Shown here one piece after another: positions 1 to 7,512 of a DNA stretch of 10,546 nucleotides. Source of the DNA: JARROD01 sp037384225 (GTDB lineage Bacteria; Pseudomonadota; Gammaproteobacteria; Pseudomonadales; Cellvibrionaceae); the NCBI GenBank assembly GCA_037384225.1, contig JARROD010000108.1:1-10546 (forward strand). The letters run 5' to 3'. Position 1 is the first letter of the stretch. Each line of letters opens with the position of its first letter. The notes beneath the pieces were generated by a model. It worked only from the letters and a program-made list of their open reading frames with translations, was not told the origin of the DNA and made no database searches. A program made the position numbers and the translations under genes.

Positions 1-14
1 TCGACTTTCAGCAT
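1..14 (-). CDS. possible start of next gene in the chemosensory operon (partial)
   Basis: Only four codons are inside the window. Reading leftward, an ATG at 14-12 begins M-L-K-V, 22 nt after the stop of the response regulator. A purine-rich GAGAG lies five bases before the ATG and could serve as ribosome binding site. In related chemosensory clusters a CheY-like gene is often followed by CheA, STAS or CheW genes, so a continuation is expected, but four residues cannot identify the product. The ATG could also be chance. Confidence 0.3.
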
Positions 15-36
15 TTCGGCTCTCGCAGTTTATCAA

Positions 37-405
37 TCAGGGCATGATCAACTTGCCGACCGCGGCCAGCATTTGCTGTGGTTGAAACGGTTTCACCACC
101 CAGGCTTTGGCGCCGGCGGCCTGGCCTTCAGCTTTCTTCGCTTGCTGCGATTCAGTGGTCAACATGATCACCGGTGTGAATTTGTAATTGGGTAATTTCT
201 TCACCTCCTTGAGGAAAGTAATGCCGTCCATATTGGGCATGTTGACATCGCTAATGATCAGGTGAATGCGCTCACCATTGAGCTTGGTCAGTGCGTCCCG
301 GCCGTCGCTGGCTTCGATGGTGGTGTATCCCGCTCCCTTGAGGGCGATGCTGACGACCTGACGCAAGGATGCCGAGTCGTCCACGATCAGGATGGTTTTG
401 CTCAT
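37..405 (-). CDS. single-domain CheY-like response regulator
   Basis: This is a stand-alone phosphoacceptor receiver domain of 122 residues with no output domain, so it should act by protein-protein contact in the cytoplasm, as CheY does on the flagellar motor or as a phosphate sink. The receiver residues are present: acidic pair D9-D10 (ILIVDDS), phosphoacceptor D53 (ISDVNMPNMDG), switch threonine T83 in MLTTES, and K105 in the KPF motif. I chose the ATG at 405 because GGGGAG lies seven bases upstream. A TTG 15 bases earlier is in frame but overlaps that ribosome binding site. The gene follows the receptor gene by 17 nt on the same strand, so the two are probably one transcript. A cognate CheA is expected beyond the left edge but is not visible. 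Family assignment is secure; the exact role is inferred. Confidence 0.95.
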   Translation of the reverse strand: MSKTILIVDDSASLRQVVSIALKGAGYTTIEASDGRDALTKLNGERIHLIISDVNMPNMDGITFLKEVKKLPNYKFTPVIMLTTESQQAKKAEGQAAGAKAWVVKPFQPQQMLAAVGKLIMP

Positions 406-422
406 GTAATTACTCCCCAATC

Positions 423-1643
423 CTAAAAAAAGGTAATGTCAGATTCTCCGGCCGCCGGCGCGGAGGCGGTGCCGCCATGAACGTCGTATTGCTCCTGCAT
501 GGTATAGCCACCCGCCAGTTCTTCCAGCCAGGTGGATACATCGAGAGCGTCCGGTGTCACCCCGGAAGCCCTGTCTTTTTCCACACTGTCCAGATGCTGC
601 CCAAGTTTATTCAGGTCAGTCGACACCTGGCTGAGAATCTGGTTAATACGGTCCTGGAATTGCAGCGCCACTATGACATCGTCCACTTCCCGGCGAATCA
701 CCACACTCTCCTGTCGCAAGAGTTCAGCCGACTCGCTAAGTCCCGTAGTGGTAGCCTGGAAGCGGGACAAAACACTGTCTATGGTCTGGTCGGAACGGGT
801 GATCATCTCGATCTCCTGTTCGGCATAGCGGCGGGATACCTCCAGCGTGGTGTCTATGGCCCGGTTGACCGCGTCCACCGTATCGGCGATTCGCTTTCCC
901 GTATCGGCCGACAGGGTGGAAAGGGTGCGAACTTCGTCGGCGACCACGGCGAAACCGCGTCCATAATCCCCGGCCCGAGCCGCCTCGATGGAGGCATTCA
1001 GCGCAAGAAGATTGGTCTGGCCGGCGAGGTCGCCGACGTTTTTCGCCATTTCTTTGAGGTCATTGGCATGTCCGGAAAGTGACTCGATTTGTGTCAACAA
1101 CTGAGTTTTATCGTCCAGTCTGTTGCGCAGTGAAAGGGTAATTGCATTGAGATCGGATTGACTACTGTCCAGCAGGGTGAGGACATTAGTGCTGGCATCC
1201 TCGACGTCGCCAGTGGCCGCGTGTTGCGATGCCGCGATTGCCGTTTCGATACGCTGCGACAGGTCGGCAAATCGACTCGCCAATAGATTGATGGATTCCT
1301 CTGTATGGCCGCGCGCCAGTTCCACTTGCCCGGACCATATTGGCAGCACACCCCGGCACAGTTGCCCGAGCCCCGCACCGGCGCTGCAGTGCCGGGTCTG
1401 CTCGGCTTCCTGTTGTGCATCGAACTGTTGTAAGACGCTGTCGAACAACGCCTGCTGGCGGCGAAATACCCAGTAGGCGCTTAACCCCGGCAGTAGGGCG
1501 ATAAAAATAGCCAGAGCGATCGCATGGTCTTCGCCCCGAAATCCAATCAGTACCACCAGCATCGCCAGTAGGCTTAACCCCAGCGGTGGCAGTATCAGGT
1601 TTCGAGAATTTTGTACCACAGGGGGCGATTGATTAATCAGCAT
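423..1643 (-). CDS. methyl-accepting chemotaxis protein lacking a sensor domain
   Basis: This 406-residue chemoreceptor controls a CheA/CheW complex. Two hydrophobic segments (about residues 16-35 and 41-60) are joined by only a few residues, so there is a membrane hairpin anchor but no periplasmic ligand domain, and no HAMP domain is evident. Residues from about 110 to 350 are long heptad-rich helices. The signalling hairpin tip is clear at 208-240: GQTNLLALNASIEAARAG followed by GRGFAVVADEVR. A later ALQFQDRINQIL stretch (326-337) is typical of a subgroup of short gammaproteobacterial receptors. The C-terminus is a low-complexity tail without the CheR/CheB-tethering pentapeptide of the E. 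coli type. The ATG at 1643 is preceded by GAAGG at six bases. The response-regulator gene follows directly. The signal is unknown; it may be sensed through the membrane, in the cytoplasm or through a partner protein. Confidence 0.95.
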   Translation of the reverse strand: MLINQSPPVVQNSRNLILPPLGLSLLAMLVVLIGFRGEDHAIALAIFIALLPGLSAYWVFRRQQALFDSVLQQFDAQQEAEQTRHCSAGAGLGQLCRGVLPIWSGQVELARGHTEESINLLASRFADLSQRIETAIAASQHAATGDVEDASTNVLTLLDSSQSDLNAITLSLRNRLDDKTQLLTQIESLSGHANDLKEMAKNVGDLAGQTNLLALNASIEAARAGDYGRGFAVVADEVRTLSTLSADTGKRIADTVDAVNRAIDTTLEVSRRYAEQEIEMITRSDQTIDSVLSRFQATTTGLSESAELLRQESVVIRREVDDVIVALQFQDRINQILSQVSTDLNKLGQHLDSVEKDRASGVTPDALDVSTWLEELAGGYTMQEQYDVHGGTASAPAAGESDITFF

Positions 1644-2633
1644 AAAGGACCTTCATTGCGACAGGTTCTGACGTTGTAATACGGCAATACCGGAGTGGCT
1701 GGTATAGCAGTGTATTTTCCCGTTGCCCTGAACATGGAATCGTAACCTGGTTGAGTTCGGGGCCAGGCGGACAACAATGGGGACTGGTTGTATTGTTGGT
1801 GATAGGGCTGAGAAAATCACTCGTAAAAAGTCATTTTCAACATAAGCTACGGACACATTAAACCACACTGGAAATCAATTGTTTTATAATTTTTATTTGG
1901 CTATCCGTACAAATATCGTTTTCCGGAGCCATCAGCCTTGCGGCTTTACTTCAACATCGCTTTTCCTAATACTAGACAATAATTTGGAAATTGCATGAAA
2001 ATATTTTTTTAATACCGGTACAAAAAAATGATGTAAAAGCGAGTGGTTTTTTGAAGCTCGGTGTTCGCCCATTAAAAGAGTCTATACCGATGTCGCCTTA
2101 TTCGTAGGGAGAGAAAGGTGGACTTGTTGAATCTTTCTTAATGTGCAAAAAAAGCTATCATGTATAGAGGAAAGCGACATACGCGTCGCGTGCCCAGACG
2201 CTGTTACAAAAATATTTTCTGCGGGTGTTTGGTGGCTATCTCGGCGTTTGCGAGGGCTCCACGGTCGCTGGCAATAAAACTATCCGCAACGTCTTCAAGC
2301 AAACCCATTATGCCGGAGATGAAAAGAGTCATTCATACACGCGGCGCTTTTATACCCAAAGCTATACGGGCAGACCGGTGGCGGTTTCTGTCGCAAGCGT
2401 AATGATCGCCTTTAGGAACGGGTCGGCGCAATGACAGGCGGCCGCCCGGCAGTAGCTGGCCCACACTGTCGGCTGAGCCCCGCAGGGGGCTTACAGCGTG
2501 CCTGGGTTAGCTGCCGTCGGATGTGCGCCGGGTCGAAGGCACATTATCCCGGGTTATTGAGAAGTTACCATGCGTTCGGCCCCACCTGTGTGTGTATAAA
2601 GGAATGCAGAATCACAAATTATAGGACTTTAAG
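1644..2633. other. long intergenic region between divergent transcription units
   Basis: About 1 kb separates the leftward receptor operon from the rightward iron-permease promoter. The part up to about 2150 is AT-rich with many A/T runs. No clear promoter for the receptor operon stands out; a TATAAA on the minus strand near 1887-1882 has only a poor -35. Short open frames occur (a GTG-started one at 1868-1653 minus, and others between 2160 and 2637 plus). None has a good ribosome binding site, recognisable motif or protein-like composition, so I do not call them. From about 2400 the sequence becomes GC-rich with nested inverted repeats, described separately. The region could hold regulatory DNA, a small RNA or a gene decayed beyond recognition. 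Confidence 0.6.
2437..2544. other. GC-rich patch with clustered inverted repeats
   Basis: Three symmetric elements occur within about 110 nt. GGCGGCCGCC at 2437-2446 is a perfect 10-base palindrome. GCCCC/GGGGC arms at 2477-2481 and 2486-2490 enclose a GCAG loop. ATGTGC/GCACAT arms at 2521-2526 and 2539-2544 enclose 12 bases. The surroundings are AT-rich. The patch could be the body of a structured RNA or a remnant repeat. I recognise no known RNA family or riboswitch consensus, and no oligo-T run follows any of the hairpins. Confidence 0.3.
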
Positions 2634-2664
2634 TTGACTCTATACCCGCCAAACCGCTTATAAT
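2634..2664 (+). promoter_or_regulatory. sigma70-type promoter of the cytochrome c-FTR1 gene
   Basis: A -35 box TTGACT (2634-2639, five of six to consensus) and a perfect -10 box TATAAT (2659-2664) are separated by 19 bases, slightly longer than the optimum. Transcription would start near 2671, leaving a leader of roughly 65 nt before the GTG start. The -10 box lies inside the Fur operator, so repressor binding would directly block RNA polymerase. Confidence 0.65.
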
Positions 2665-2677
2665 GATTCTTATTTGC
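2659..2677 (+). promoter_or_regulatory. Fur box (iron-responsive operator)
   Basis: TATAATGATTCTTATTTGC matches the 19-base consensus GATAATGATAATCATTATC at 13 positions, including the run ATAATGAT in the left half. The form AATGATTCTTATTTGC is close to Fur boxes commonly seen in pseudomonads and marine gammaproteobacteria. Its position on the promoter -10 box and ahead of an iron permease gene fits iron-dependent repression. The call rests on pattern and context, not on a scored search. Confidence 0.7.
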
Positions 2678-2736
2678 GTTCAATAAACATTCTGCAACTC
2701 TTTTTTCACTACTCCAATAAAAGGTGAGATTTTACT

Positions 2737-4665
2737 GTGTACAAGCCTAATCTACGGGTCAAAATGCCTGCCATAACATGGCTTCTGGCCATTCTTCTTT
2801 TAACCGCCGCCAGAGTCTGGGCCATCGATACCGGTAATGACCTGCGCCAATTATTGCAACTGGCCGAGTACATAGGGGTGGATTATTCCGAGGCTGTGGA
2901 GAACGGTGTAATCGTCGATCAGGGCGAATTCGAGGAAATGACAGCGTTTTCGCGCCTGATCGTCGACAAAAGTCAGGACTTGCCCGATAGCGAACCGGGC
3001 CGGGCATTCGCCGCTGCCGCCCTGCACTTACAGGCGGCGGTAGCGGAGAAACGTCCGTTGGCGGCCATTCAGGACATCACCACGCAACTAAGAAGTATAC
3101 TGCTGAAATTATCACCACAACTGTCTCTGCCGCGCAGCACCTTGCCGCGGGCCCAGGTGGTCGAGCTGTTCCAACAGCAGTGCTCAGGCTGCCACGGCCT
3201 GCAGGGCAGGGGGGACGGCCCGCTCGCCGCGCAACTGGAACCCAGCCCGACCGATTTCACCGACAAAGAGCGGGCCAAAAACCGTTCTCTGATGGGGCTT
3301 TACGATGCCATTGCCAGCGGTATCGACGGCACGTCCATGCCCACCTTCAGCCAGCTCTCTGAGCAAACTCGCTGGTCGTTGACGTTTTATGTGGGTGGGC
3401 TGGCATTCGAGACCGGCGCTACAGGCGCCGCACCGGCGGGGCTCGCCGGCATTGAGCCGCAGCAGTTCGTCAGTCACAGCCCCAATACGCTGGCAAAGAT
3501 GTTCCCCCAACTCGACCCGCGTCAGGTTGAGCGCCTTAGAGCTAACCCGGAAGCACTTTTGAGCGCGCCCCCCGGCACTGACTCCCCCCTTGCTTTGACC
3601 CGACGAAAACTCAACGATGCCTATGCCGCCTACCAGTCGGGTCGTTTCCAGACAGCGCGCAATGCCTCCGTAAGTGCGTACCTGGACGGTTTTGAATTGA
3701 TCGAAAATACACTCGATTCGAGAGATATCGAACTGCGTAAAAGTATTGAGGCCAAGCTGTTGAATTTCAGACAACTGCTCGGCGAGCCGGGCAATGAGCA
3801 AAAGGTTGAGCAACAACTCAACGCCGCCCTGCAGCAGTTGCAGCAGGCACAGGAGCTGCTCAGCGCCGATGTGCTTTCCGATGCGGCATTGTTTTCATCG
3901 AGCTTTGTTATTTTGCTGCGCGAAGGGCTCGCAGCCCTGCTAGTGATTATAGCGCTGGTCACGGTTTTGATTCGCACCGATCGCCGCGACACGCTCAAAT
4001 ATGTCCACCTAGGCTGGACGGCTGCCCTCGGCGCCGGGGTTGCCACCTGGTGGGCAGCGCAGAACCTGGTCACTATCAGCGGCGCCAACCGGGAAATCAT
4101 GGAAGGGGTCGCCGCGCTATTGGCCGCCGCGGTACTTTTCTACGTCGGTTTCTGGATGCACAGTAAAACCCAGGCCGCTAACTGGCAGGCTTATATTAAA
4201 GGTAACATCGATCGTCACCTGCGAGCCGGAACGCTGTGGGGAATAGCCGGGCTGGCCTTTATCGCCGTTTACCGCGAAGTGTTTGAAACGGTGCTGTTTT
4301 ACCAGGCGCTGTTGACTCAGGCCGCGCCGCAACAGTATGTCACTGTCTCCGGCGGCCTGTTGGCAGGCGTCGTGATCCTGGCTGCGATCACCTGGATAAT
4401 GATTAAATACTCCATCAAGTTGCCACTCGCCCGGTTTTTCTCCATCACCACCTACCTGCTGCTCGGCCTGTCTTTTGTTTTAATGGGCAAGGCTGTGTCC
4501 GCGCTTCAGGAAGCCGCGGTTGTCGATATTTCACCGTTACCGATCAAACTGGCAGTGGACTGGCTGGGTATTTACCCCACCTGGGAAGGCATTATTTCCC
4601 AATTGGTGATCCTGCTTCTGGCCGTGGCCATGTTGTTTCACTACAACAGGACTGCGGCGACCTAG
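2737..4665 (+). CDS. cytochrome c / FTR1-family iron permease fusion protein
   Basis: This 642-residue protein probably takes up iron at the inner membrane. An N-terminal signal sequence or anchor (about 11-29) is followed by a helical segment and a mono-haem cytochrome c domain with CSGCH at 149-153 and a likely axial methionine at M201 (TSMPTF). A periplasmic helical region (about 285-375) contains AYLDGFELIENTL, a segment resembling the acidic metal-binding stretch of FTR1-type proteins. The C-terminal FTR1 domain (about 386-636) has roughly seven membrane helices. It carries two REGxE-type motifs: REGLA at 395-399, where the usual glutamate is replaced, and REVFE at 513-517. The GTG start has AAGGTGAG eight bases upstream; an ATG at 2764 is possible but lacks such a site. 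The gene stands alone behind a Fur box. By analogy with ferroxidase-coupled permeases, the haem domain may exchange electrons with iron before transport (inference). The fused architecture occurs in other proteobacteria. Confidence 0.93.
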   Translation: MYKPNLRVKMPAITWLLAILLLTAARVWAIDTGNDLRQLLQLAEYIGVDYSEAVENGVIVDQGEFEEMTAFSRLIVDKSQDLPDSEPGRAFAAAALHLQAAVAEKRPLAAIQDITTQLRSILLKLSPQLSLPRSTLPRAQVVELFQQQCSGCHGLQGRGDGPLAAQLEPSPTDFTDKERAKNRSLMGLYDAIASGIDGTSMPTFSQLSEQTRWSLTFYVGGLAFETGATGAAPAGLAGIEPQQFVSHSPNTLAKMFPQLDPRQVERLRANPEALLSAPPGTDSPLALTRRKLNDAYAAYQSGRFQTARNASVSAYLDGFELIENTLDSRDIELRKSIEAKLLNFRQLLGEPGNEQKVEQQLNAALQQLQQAQELLSADVLSDAALFSSSFVILLREGLAALLVIIALVTVLIRTDRRDTLKYVHLGWTAALGAGVATWWAAQNLVTISGANREIMEGVAALLAAAVLFYVGFWMHSKTQAANWQAYIKGNIDRHLRAGTLWGIAGLAFIAVYREVFETVLFYQALLTQAAPQQYVTVSGGLLAGVVILAAITWIMIKYSIKLPLARFFSITTYLLLGLSFVLMGKAVSALQEAAVVDISPLPIKLAVDWLGIYPTWEGIISQLVILLLAVAMLFHYNRTAAT

Positions 4666-5069
4666 AACTGTTCAGAATCCGTTTCCGACAGGGATGTCGC
4701 AAACAAAATCACATTTTTATTCGGTCCGATTCAACATTAATATGTGAAGAGATTCAATTTGATCATAATCGCTGTTTCACATTTTTAAAATCGGAAAATT
4801 TTCAACTGTTTTTTTATTAATTTTATTTGTAAATAACTGTATTCATCTGTCTATTCCTTCACAATTATCTCTCAGCGTGCTGTTCTCCTGTTAATTAGTC
4901 ATTTACATTTTACACGTGTGCAATATATGGCATTTCAAGGGTTGTCCTATGGCAATCCTAAGGCCCATTGCCTTCTGAAGTATCACCAAATAACAATAAG
5001 TGCCCGCCTTTATTTTTTGCGGCCTCGGTAAACGTAGATATCTTGAGATGTAATTTGGAGTAACAGCCG
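4666..5069. other. AT-rich intergenic region
   Basis: No gene is seen in these 404 bases. An ATGTGAA/TTCACAT inverted repeat (4742-4748 and 4776-4782) runs into five T at 4782-4786 and might act as a weak terminator for the iron-permease gene, although its 27-base loop and lack of GC make this doubtful. A small CGACA/TGTCG hairpin at 4686-4699 has no T-run. The 11-mer TCACATTTTTA occurs twice in direct orientation (4709-4719 and 4777-4787). The promoter of the following operon must lie in the right part of this region. Confidence 0.5.
4902..4929 (+). promoter_or_regulatory. weak candidate promoter for the DUF1592/DUF1552 operon
   Basis: TTTACA (4902-4907, five of six to the -35 consensus) is followed after 16 bases by TATATG (4924-4929, four of six to the -10 consensus). 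An 8-base palindrome ACACGTGT (4912-4919) sits in the spacer. AT-rich DNA gives many such matches, so this is tentative. Confidence 0.22.
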
Positions 5070-7487
5070 ATGGTTAAATTTTTCACTGTGTTTATTCTGG
5101 CCTTAGCATTGGCGGGGTGTGGCAGAGATTCGTCTTCTGGTGACGGAGGCGATGATTCTACCCCGGATAATGGCGGCCCAGTTGACACTGGCTCGGACCC
5201 GGTAGCAGGCGATGACCCGGGTCCGACCGGGGGCAACCCGGATACCGGAGGTAACCCGGATACCGGAGGCAACCCGGATACCGGAGGCAACCCGGATACC
5301 GGAGGCAACACCGGTTCACCACCAGCGGATAGTGGAGACGAAGGCGAACAGGATCCACCGGATCTGAATGTGGGTGACGTGGTGGATGCCAACACCTGCA
5401 CTGATACCACCTACGGTCCCAGGCAGTTAAAACTGCTGACACGCACAGAGTACCAGGCAAGCATTGAGGATCTTGTGGGCATTGATTTCAATGTGGCGAA
5501 TAGTGTTCCCTTTGACAGTCTCGTCGAAGGCTACACCAATAACGTCGGCACCCTGGTGTCTGAAAGCCACGCTGATGCTTATCTGGCGGTGGCAGAGAAG
5601 GTAGCAGCCTGGTCGGCGCAGCGCGATTTTGAAGGCGTTGTCGACTGCGGTTTTAGCGACAACAGCCAGGAGTTGTCCTATGACGCTTGTAAGAACAAAT
5701 TTCTCGATGACTTTGCTCTGCGGGCATTCCGCCGGCCACTCACCAGCGCTGAGCGCGGCACCTACGGAGCGCTGTTCGACAATAATCTAACCAGTGGCAA
5801 TATAGCAGAGGGGCTCGAACTGGGCCTGACGGCACTGCTGACGGCGCCGCAGTTTTTATACCGCTCTGAACTCGGCGACCCGGTGCAGGCGCTGCTCGAT
5901 GGCACCGCGGGCAGCGGCAGTGGCGAACTGCAGCCCGATGGTGAACAGACTACGGTAAACGCGGTGGATTTTTCGGAAAAATCCACCGGCCAAGGGTCCG
6001 GGGATATTGGCTGGAATATCTATAGCGAGGGCTATATACAAAATAGTTTTGACTTTCCTGCGGACGCTCTGGTGCAGATTTCCATGAGAGGCGAAATCGC
6101 GGAAAATGAATGGCCGGTTATGGAGCTGGCCATCGATGACGAGGTGATCGCGAGCCGCTCTATTGAAACGGATAGTTTCACTGACTTCCAATTCCGCGTC
6201 ACCGGTTCTGCGGGTTCACACCAACTGCAGGTTCGGTTTACCAACGATTTTTTCGGGGCCGAGGATCGCAATCTCCACGTGCAGAAAGTAACGGTTTCCG
6301 GCGTGAAGGAAGCCTCACCAGTGGCCGAGGAACTCGATCTGGAGAACCTTGACAGCGATGCCTTTGTACTTTCCGATTACGAGATGGCCAGCTATTTGAG
6401 CTATACCTTTACCGGTTCCACACCCGACCCTGAGCTCCTGAACGCAGCGGCCAACGGTGAACTGACGACTCGGGAACAATTGCAGCAGCAGGTTGAACGA
6501 CTGCTTTCCAGCAATCGCGCGGTACAACATCTGGGTAATTTTGCCGCCCAGTGGCTAGGTACGGATGGGGTGTTAACCGAGCAGAAAAACGCCGATCTGT
6601 TCCCCGACTTTACCGATGAAATCCGCACCGCCATGGCGGAGGAAGTTCGCGCCTTTTTCACCCATGTCTTTTACGACCCAACGCAAACCTTCTCCGACCT
6701 GTTCAGTGCCGACTATGTGTTTGTCAACAACGCGTTGGCCAATTTTTACGGCCTCGGCAATGTCGGTAGTGCAAATGAAATGGTTCAAGTAAGCACCGCC
6801 AATCGCGGTGGTGTATTGGCCAACGGCGCCTTTATGACCACCTATGCGGGGGAAGAGGAAAGTTCGCTGATTATCAGGGCTGTCAATGTCAGAGAGCGCT
6901 TTCTTTGCCATCATATACCAGCCCCACCCAGTGATATCGCCGATTTCCGGACCGAAGAAGAGGAAAAAATCAAGAAGGAACTTGCCGGGCGGTTGGTCAC
7001 TAACCGGGAATTCGTTGCTGCGATCACCAAAAGTGGTCTCTGTGCCAGCTGTCACGCCAAGGGAATCAACCCGCTCGGCAACGGACTGGAGGATTTCGAC
7101 GCCGTTGGCCGGCCCCGCTCAACCCTTGTCAACGGTCTCGAGGCCGACGCCCGCGGGGCACTTCTGGGTGTGGATACGCTGGCGGGAAATCGGGACATTT
7201 CCTTTACAGGCGCCAAAGCGCTGTCCGACTCCCTGGCGGGTGAAGAGGTGGTGCAGTCCTGCTTTGCCGCCAATGTATTCCGTTTCGCCATGGATATCGG
7301 TCACGATGTCATCGACAGAGACAACGCGGCGGCGGGCAGACTGACCACCGAAGAAAAGGAAGACTACAGTTGTGCTGTCAATACGTTGTCGACCACCATG
7401 GCCGCCAACAATCTGAGTATGCCGGCGCTATTTTCGAAACTGGGCACGCTGGATCTGATTCGATTCAGAAAGCAGAGAGATCGCTAG
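5070..7487 (+). CDS. outer-membrane haem lipoprotein of the DUF1592/DUF1588 family with a carbohydrate-binding module
   Basis: This is an exported 805-residue lipoprotein of unknown activity. Its signal peptide ends in a lipobox (LAGC, lipidated C17) with glycine at +2, which favours the outer membrane. A Gly/Asp/Pro-rich linker (18-105) contains four GGNPDT units. The family domains follow in their usual order: DUF1587 (about 118-165, RQLKLLTRTEYQASIEDLVG), DUF1595 (about 205-265, ALRAFRRPLTSAE), DUF1592 (about 430-565), DUF1588 (about 578-685, RGGVLANGAFM, then haem motif CASCH at 658-662 and GLEDFDAVGRPR) and DUF1585 (about 717-790). Between DUF1595 and DUF1592, residues 297-411 form a beta-rich domain ending in FTND...DRNL, the signature of the Ca-dependent xylan-binding (CBM60-type) module. 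GGAG lies nine bases before the ATG. The DUF1552 gene follows after 25 nt. A surface redox or hydrolytic role on polysaccharide is inferred only. Confidence 0.9.
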   Translation: MVKFFTVFILALALAGCGRDSSSGDGGDDSTPDNGGPVDTGSDPVAGDDPGPTGGNPDTGGNPDTGGNPDTGGNPDTGGNTGSPPADSGDEGEQDPPDLNVGDVVDANTCTDTTYGPRQLKLLTRTEYQASIEDLVGIDFNVANSVPFDSLVEGYTNNVGTLVSESHADAYLAVAEKVAAWSAQRDFEGVVDCGFSDNSQELSYDACKNKFLDDFALRAFRRPLTSAERGTYGALFDNNLTSGNIAEGLELGLTALLTAPQFLYRSELGDPVQALLDGTAGSGSGELQPDGEQTTVNAVDFSEKSTGQGSGDIGWNIYSEGYIQNSFDFPADALVQISMRGEIAENEWPVMELAIDDEVIASRSIETDSFTDFQFRVTGSAGSHQLQVRFTNDFFGAEDRNLHVQKVTVSGVKEASPVAEELDLENLDSDAFVLSDYEMASYLSYTFTGSTPDPELLNAAANGELTTREQLQQQVERLLSSNRAVQHLGNFAAQWLGTDGVLTEQKNADLFPDFTDEIRTAMAEEVRAFFTHVFYDPTQTFSDLFSADYVFVNNALANFYGLGNVGSANEMVQVSTANRGGVLANGAFMTTYAGEEESSLIIRAVNVRERFLCHHIPAPPSDIADFRTEEEEKIKKELAGRLVTNREFVAAITKSGLCASCHAKGINPLGNGLEDFDAVGRPRSTLVNGLEADARGALLGVDTLAGNRDISFTGAKALSDSLAGEEVVQSCFAANVFRFAMDIGHDVIDRDNAAAGRLTTEEKEDYSCAVNTLSTTMAANNLSMPALFSKLGTLDLIRFRKQRDR
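5229..5300 (+). repeat. four tandem 18-bp units encoding GGNPDT
   Basis: The unit GGAGGCAACCCGGATACC is repeated four times in frame, with one change in unit 1 (GGG for GGA) and one in unit 2 (GGT for GGC); a partial fifth unit follows at 5301-5310. It encodes residues 54-77 of the lipoprotein. Near-identity at the DNA level suggests recent expansion by slippage. The stretch probably acts as a flexible spacer between the lipid anchor and the folded domains, and its length may vary between strains. Confidence 0.95.
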
Positions 7488-7512
7488 ACGGGGCTGAAAT
7501 AAAGGTTTAATC

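Noticed and set aside
369..1082. 237-codon open frame on the plus strand
   Set aside because: It lies wholly antisense to the chemoreceptor and the end of the response regulator, has no motif or domain, and its residues are explained by the reverse complement of those genes.
1653..1868. 71-codon frame upstream of the chemoreceptor on the same strand
   Set aside because: GTG start without a ribosome binding site, no hydrophobic or motif pattern, and atypical composition; more likely leader or promoter DNA.
1901..1965. Resemblance to a cyclic-di-GMP (GEMM) riboswitch around the CCGGAGCC...TTGCGGC stretch
   Set aside because: The conserved core elements and paired stems of the GEMM consensus could not be placed on either strand.
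2160..2637. Three overlapping short plus-strand frames (68-80 codons)
   Set aside because: None has a convincing ribosome binding site and their sequences look random; overlap among frames suggests chance.
3184..3816. 210-codon open frame on the minus strand
   Set aside because: It is antisense to the cytochrome c-FTR1 gene, which has clear motifs throughout; the frame is a by-product of GC-rich codon use.
4686..4699. CGACA/TGTCG hairpin after the iron permease as terminator
   Set aside because: The stem is only five base pairs and no T-run follows directly.
4958..5410. Minus-strand frame with repeated SGLPPV units
   Set aside because: The repeats are the reverse reading of the GGNPDT tandem repeat in the lipoprotein, and the rest has no recognisable content.
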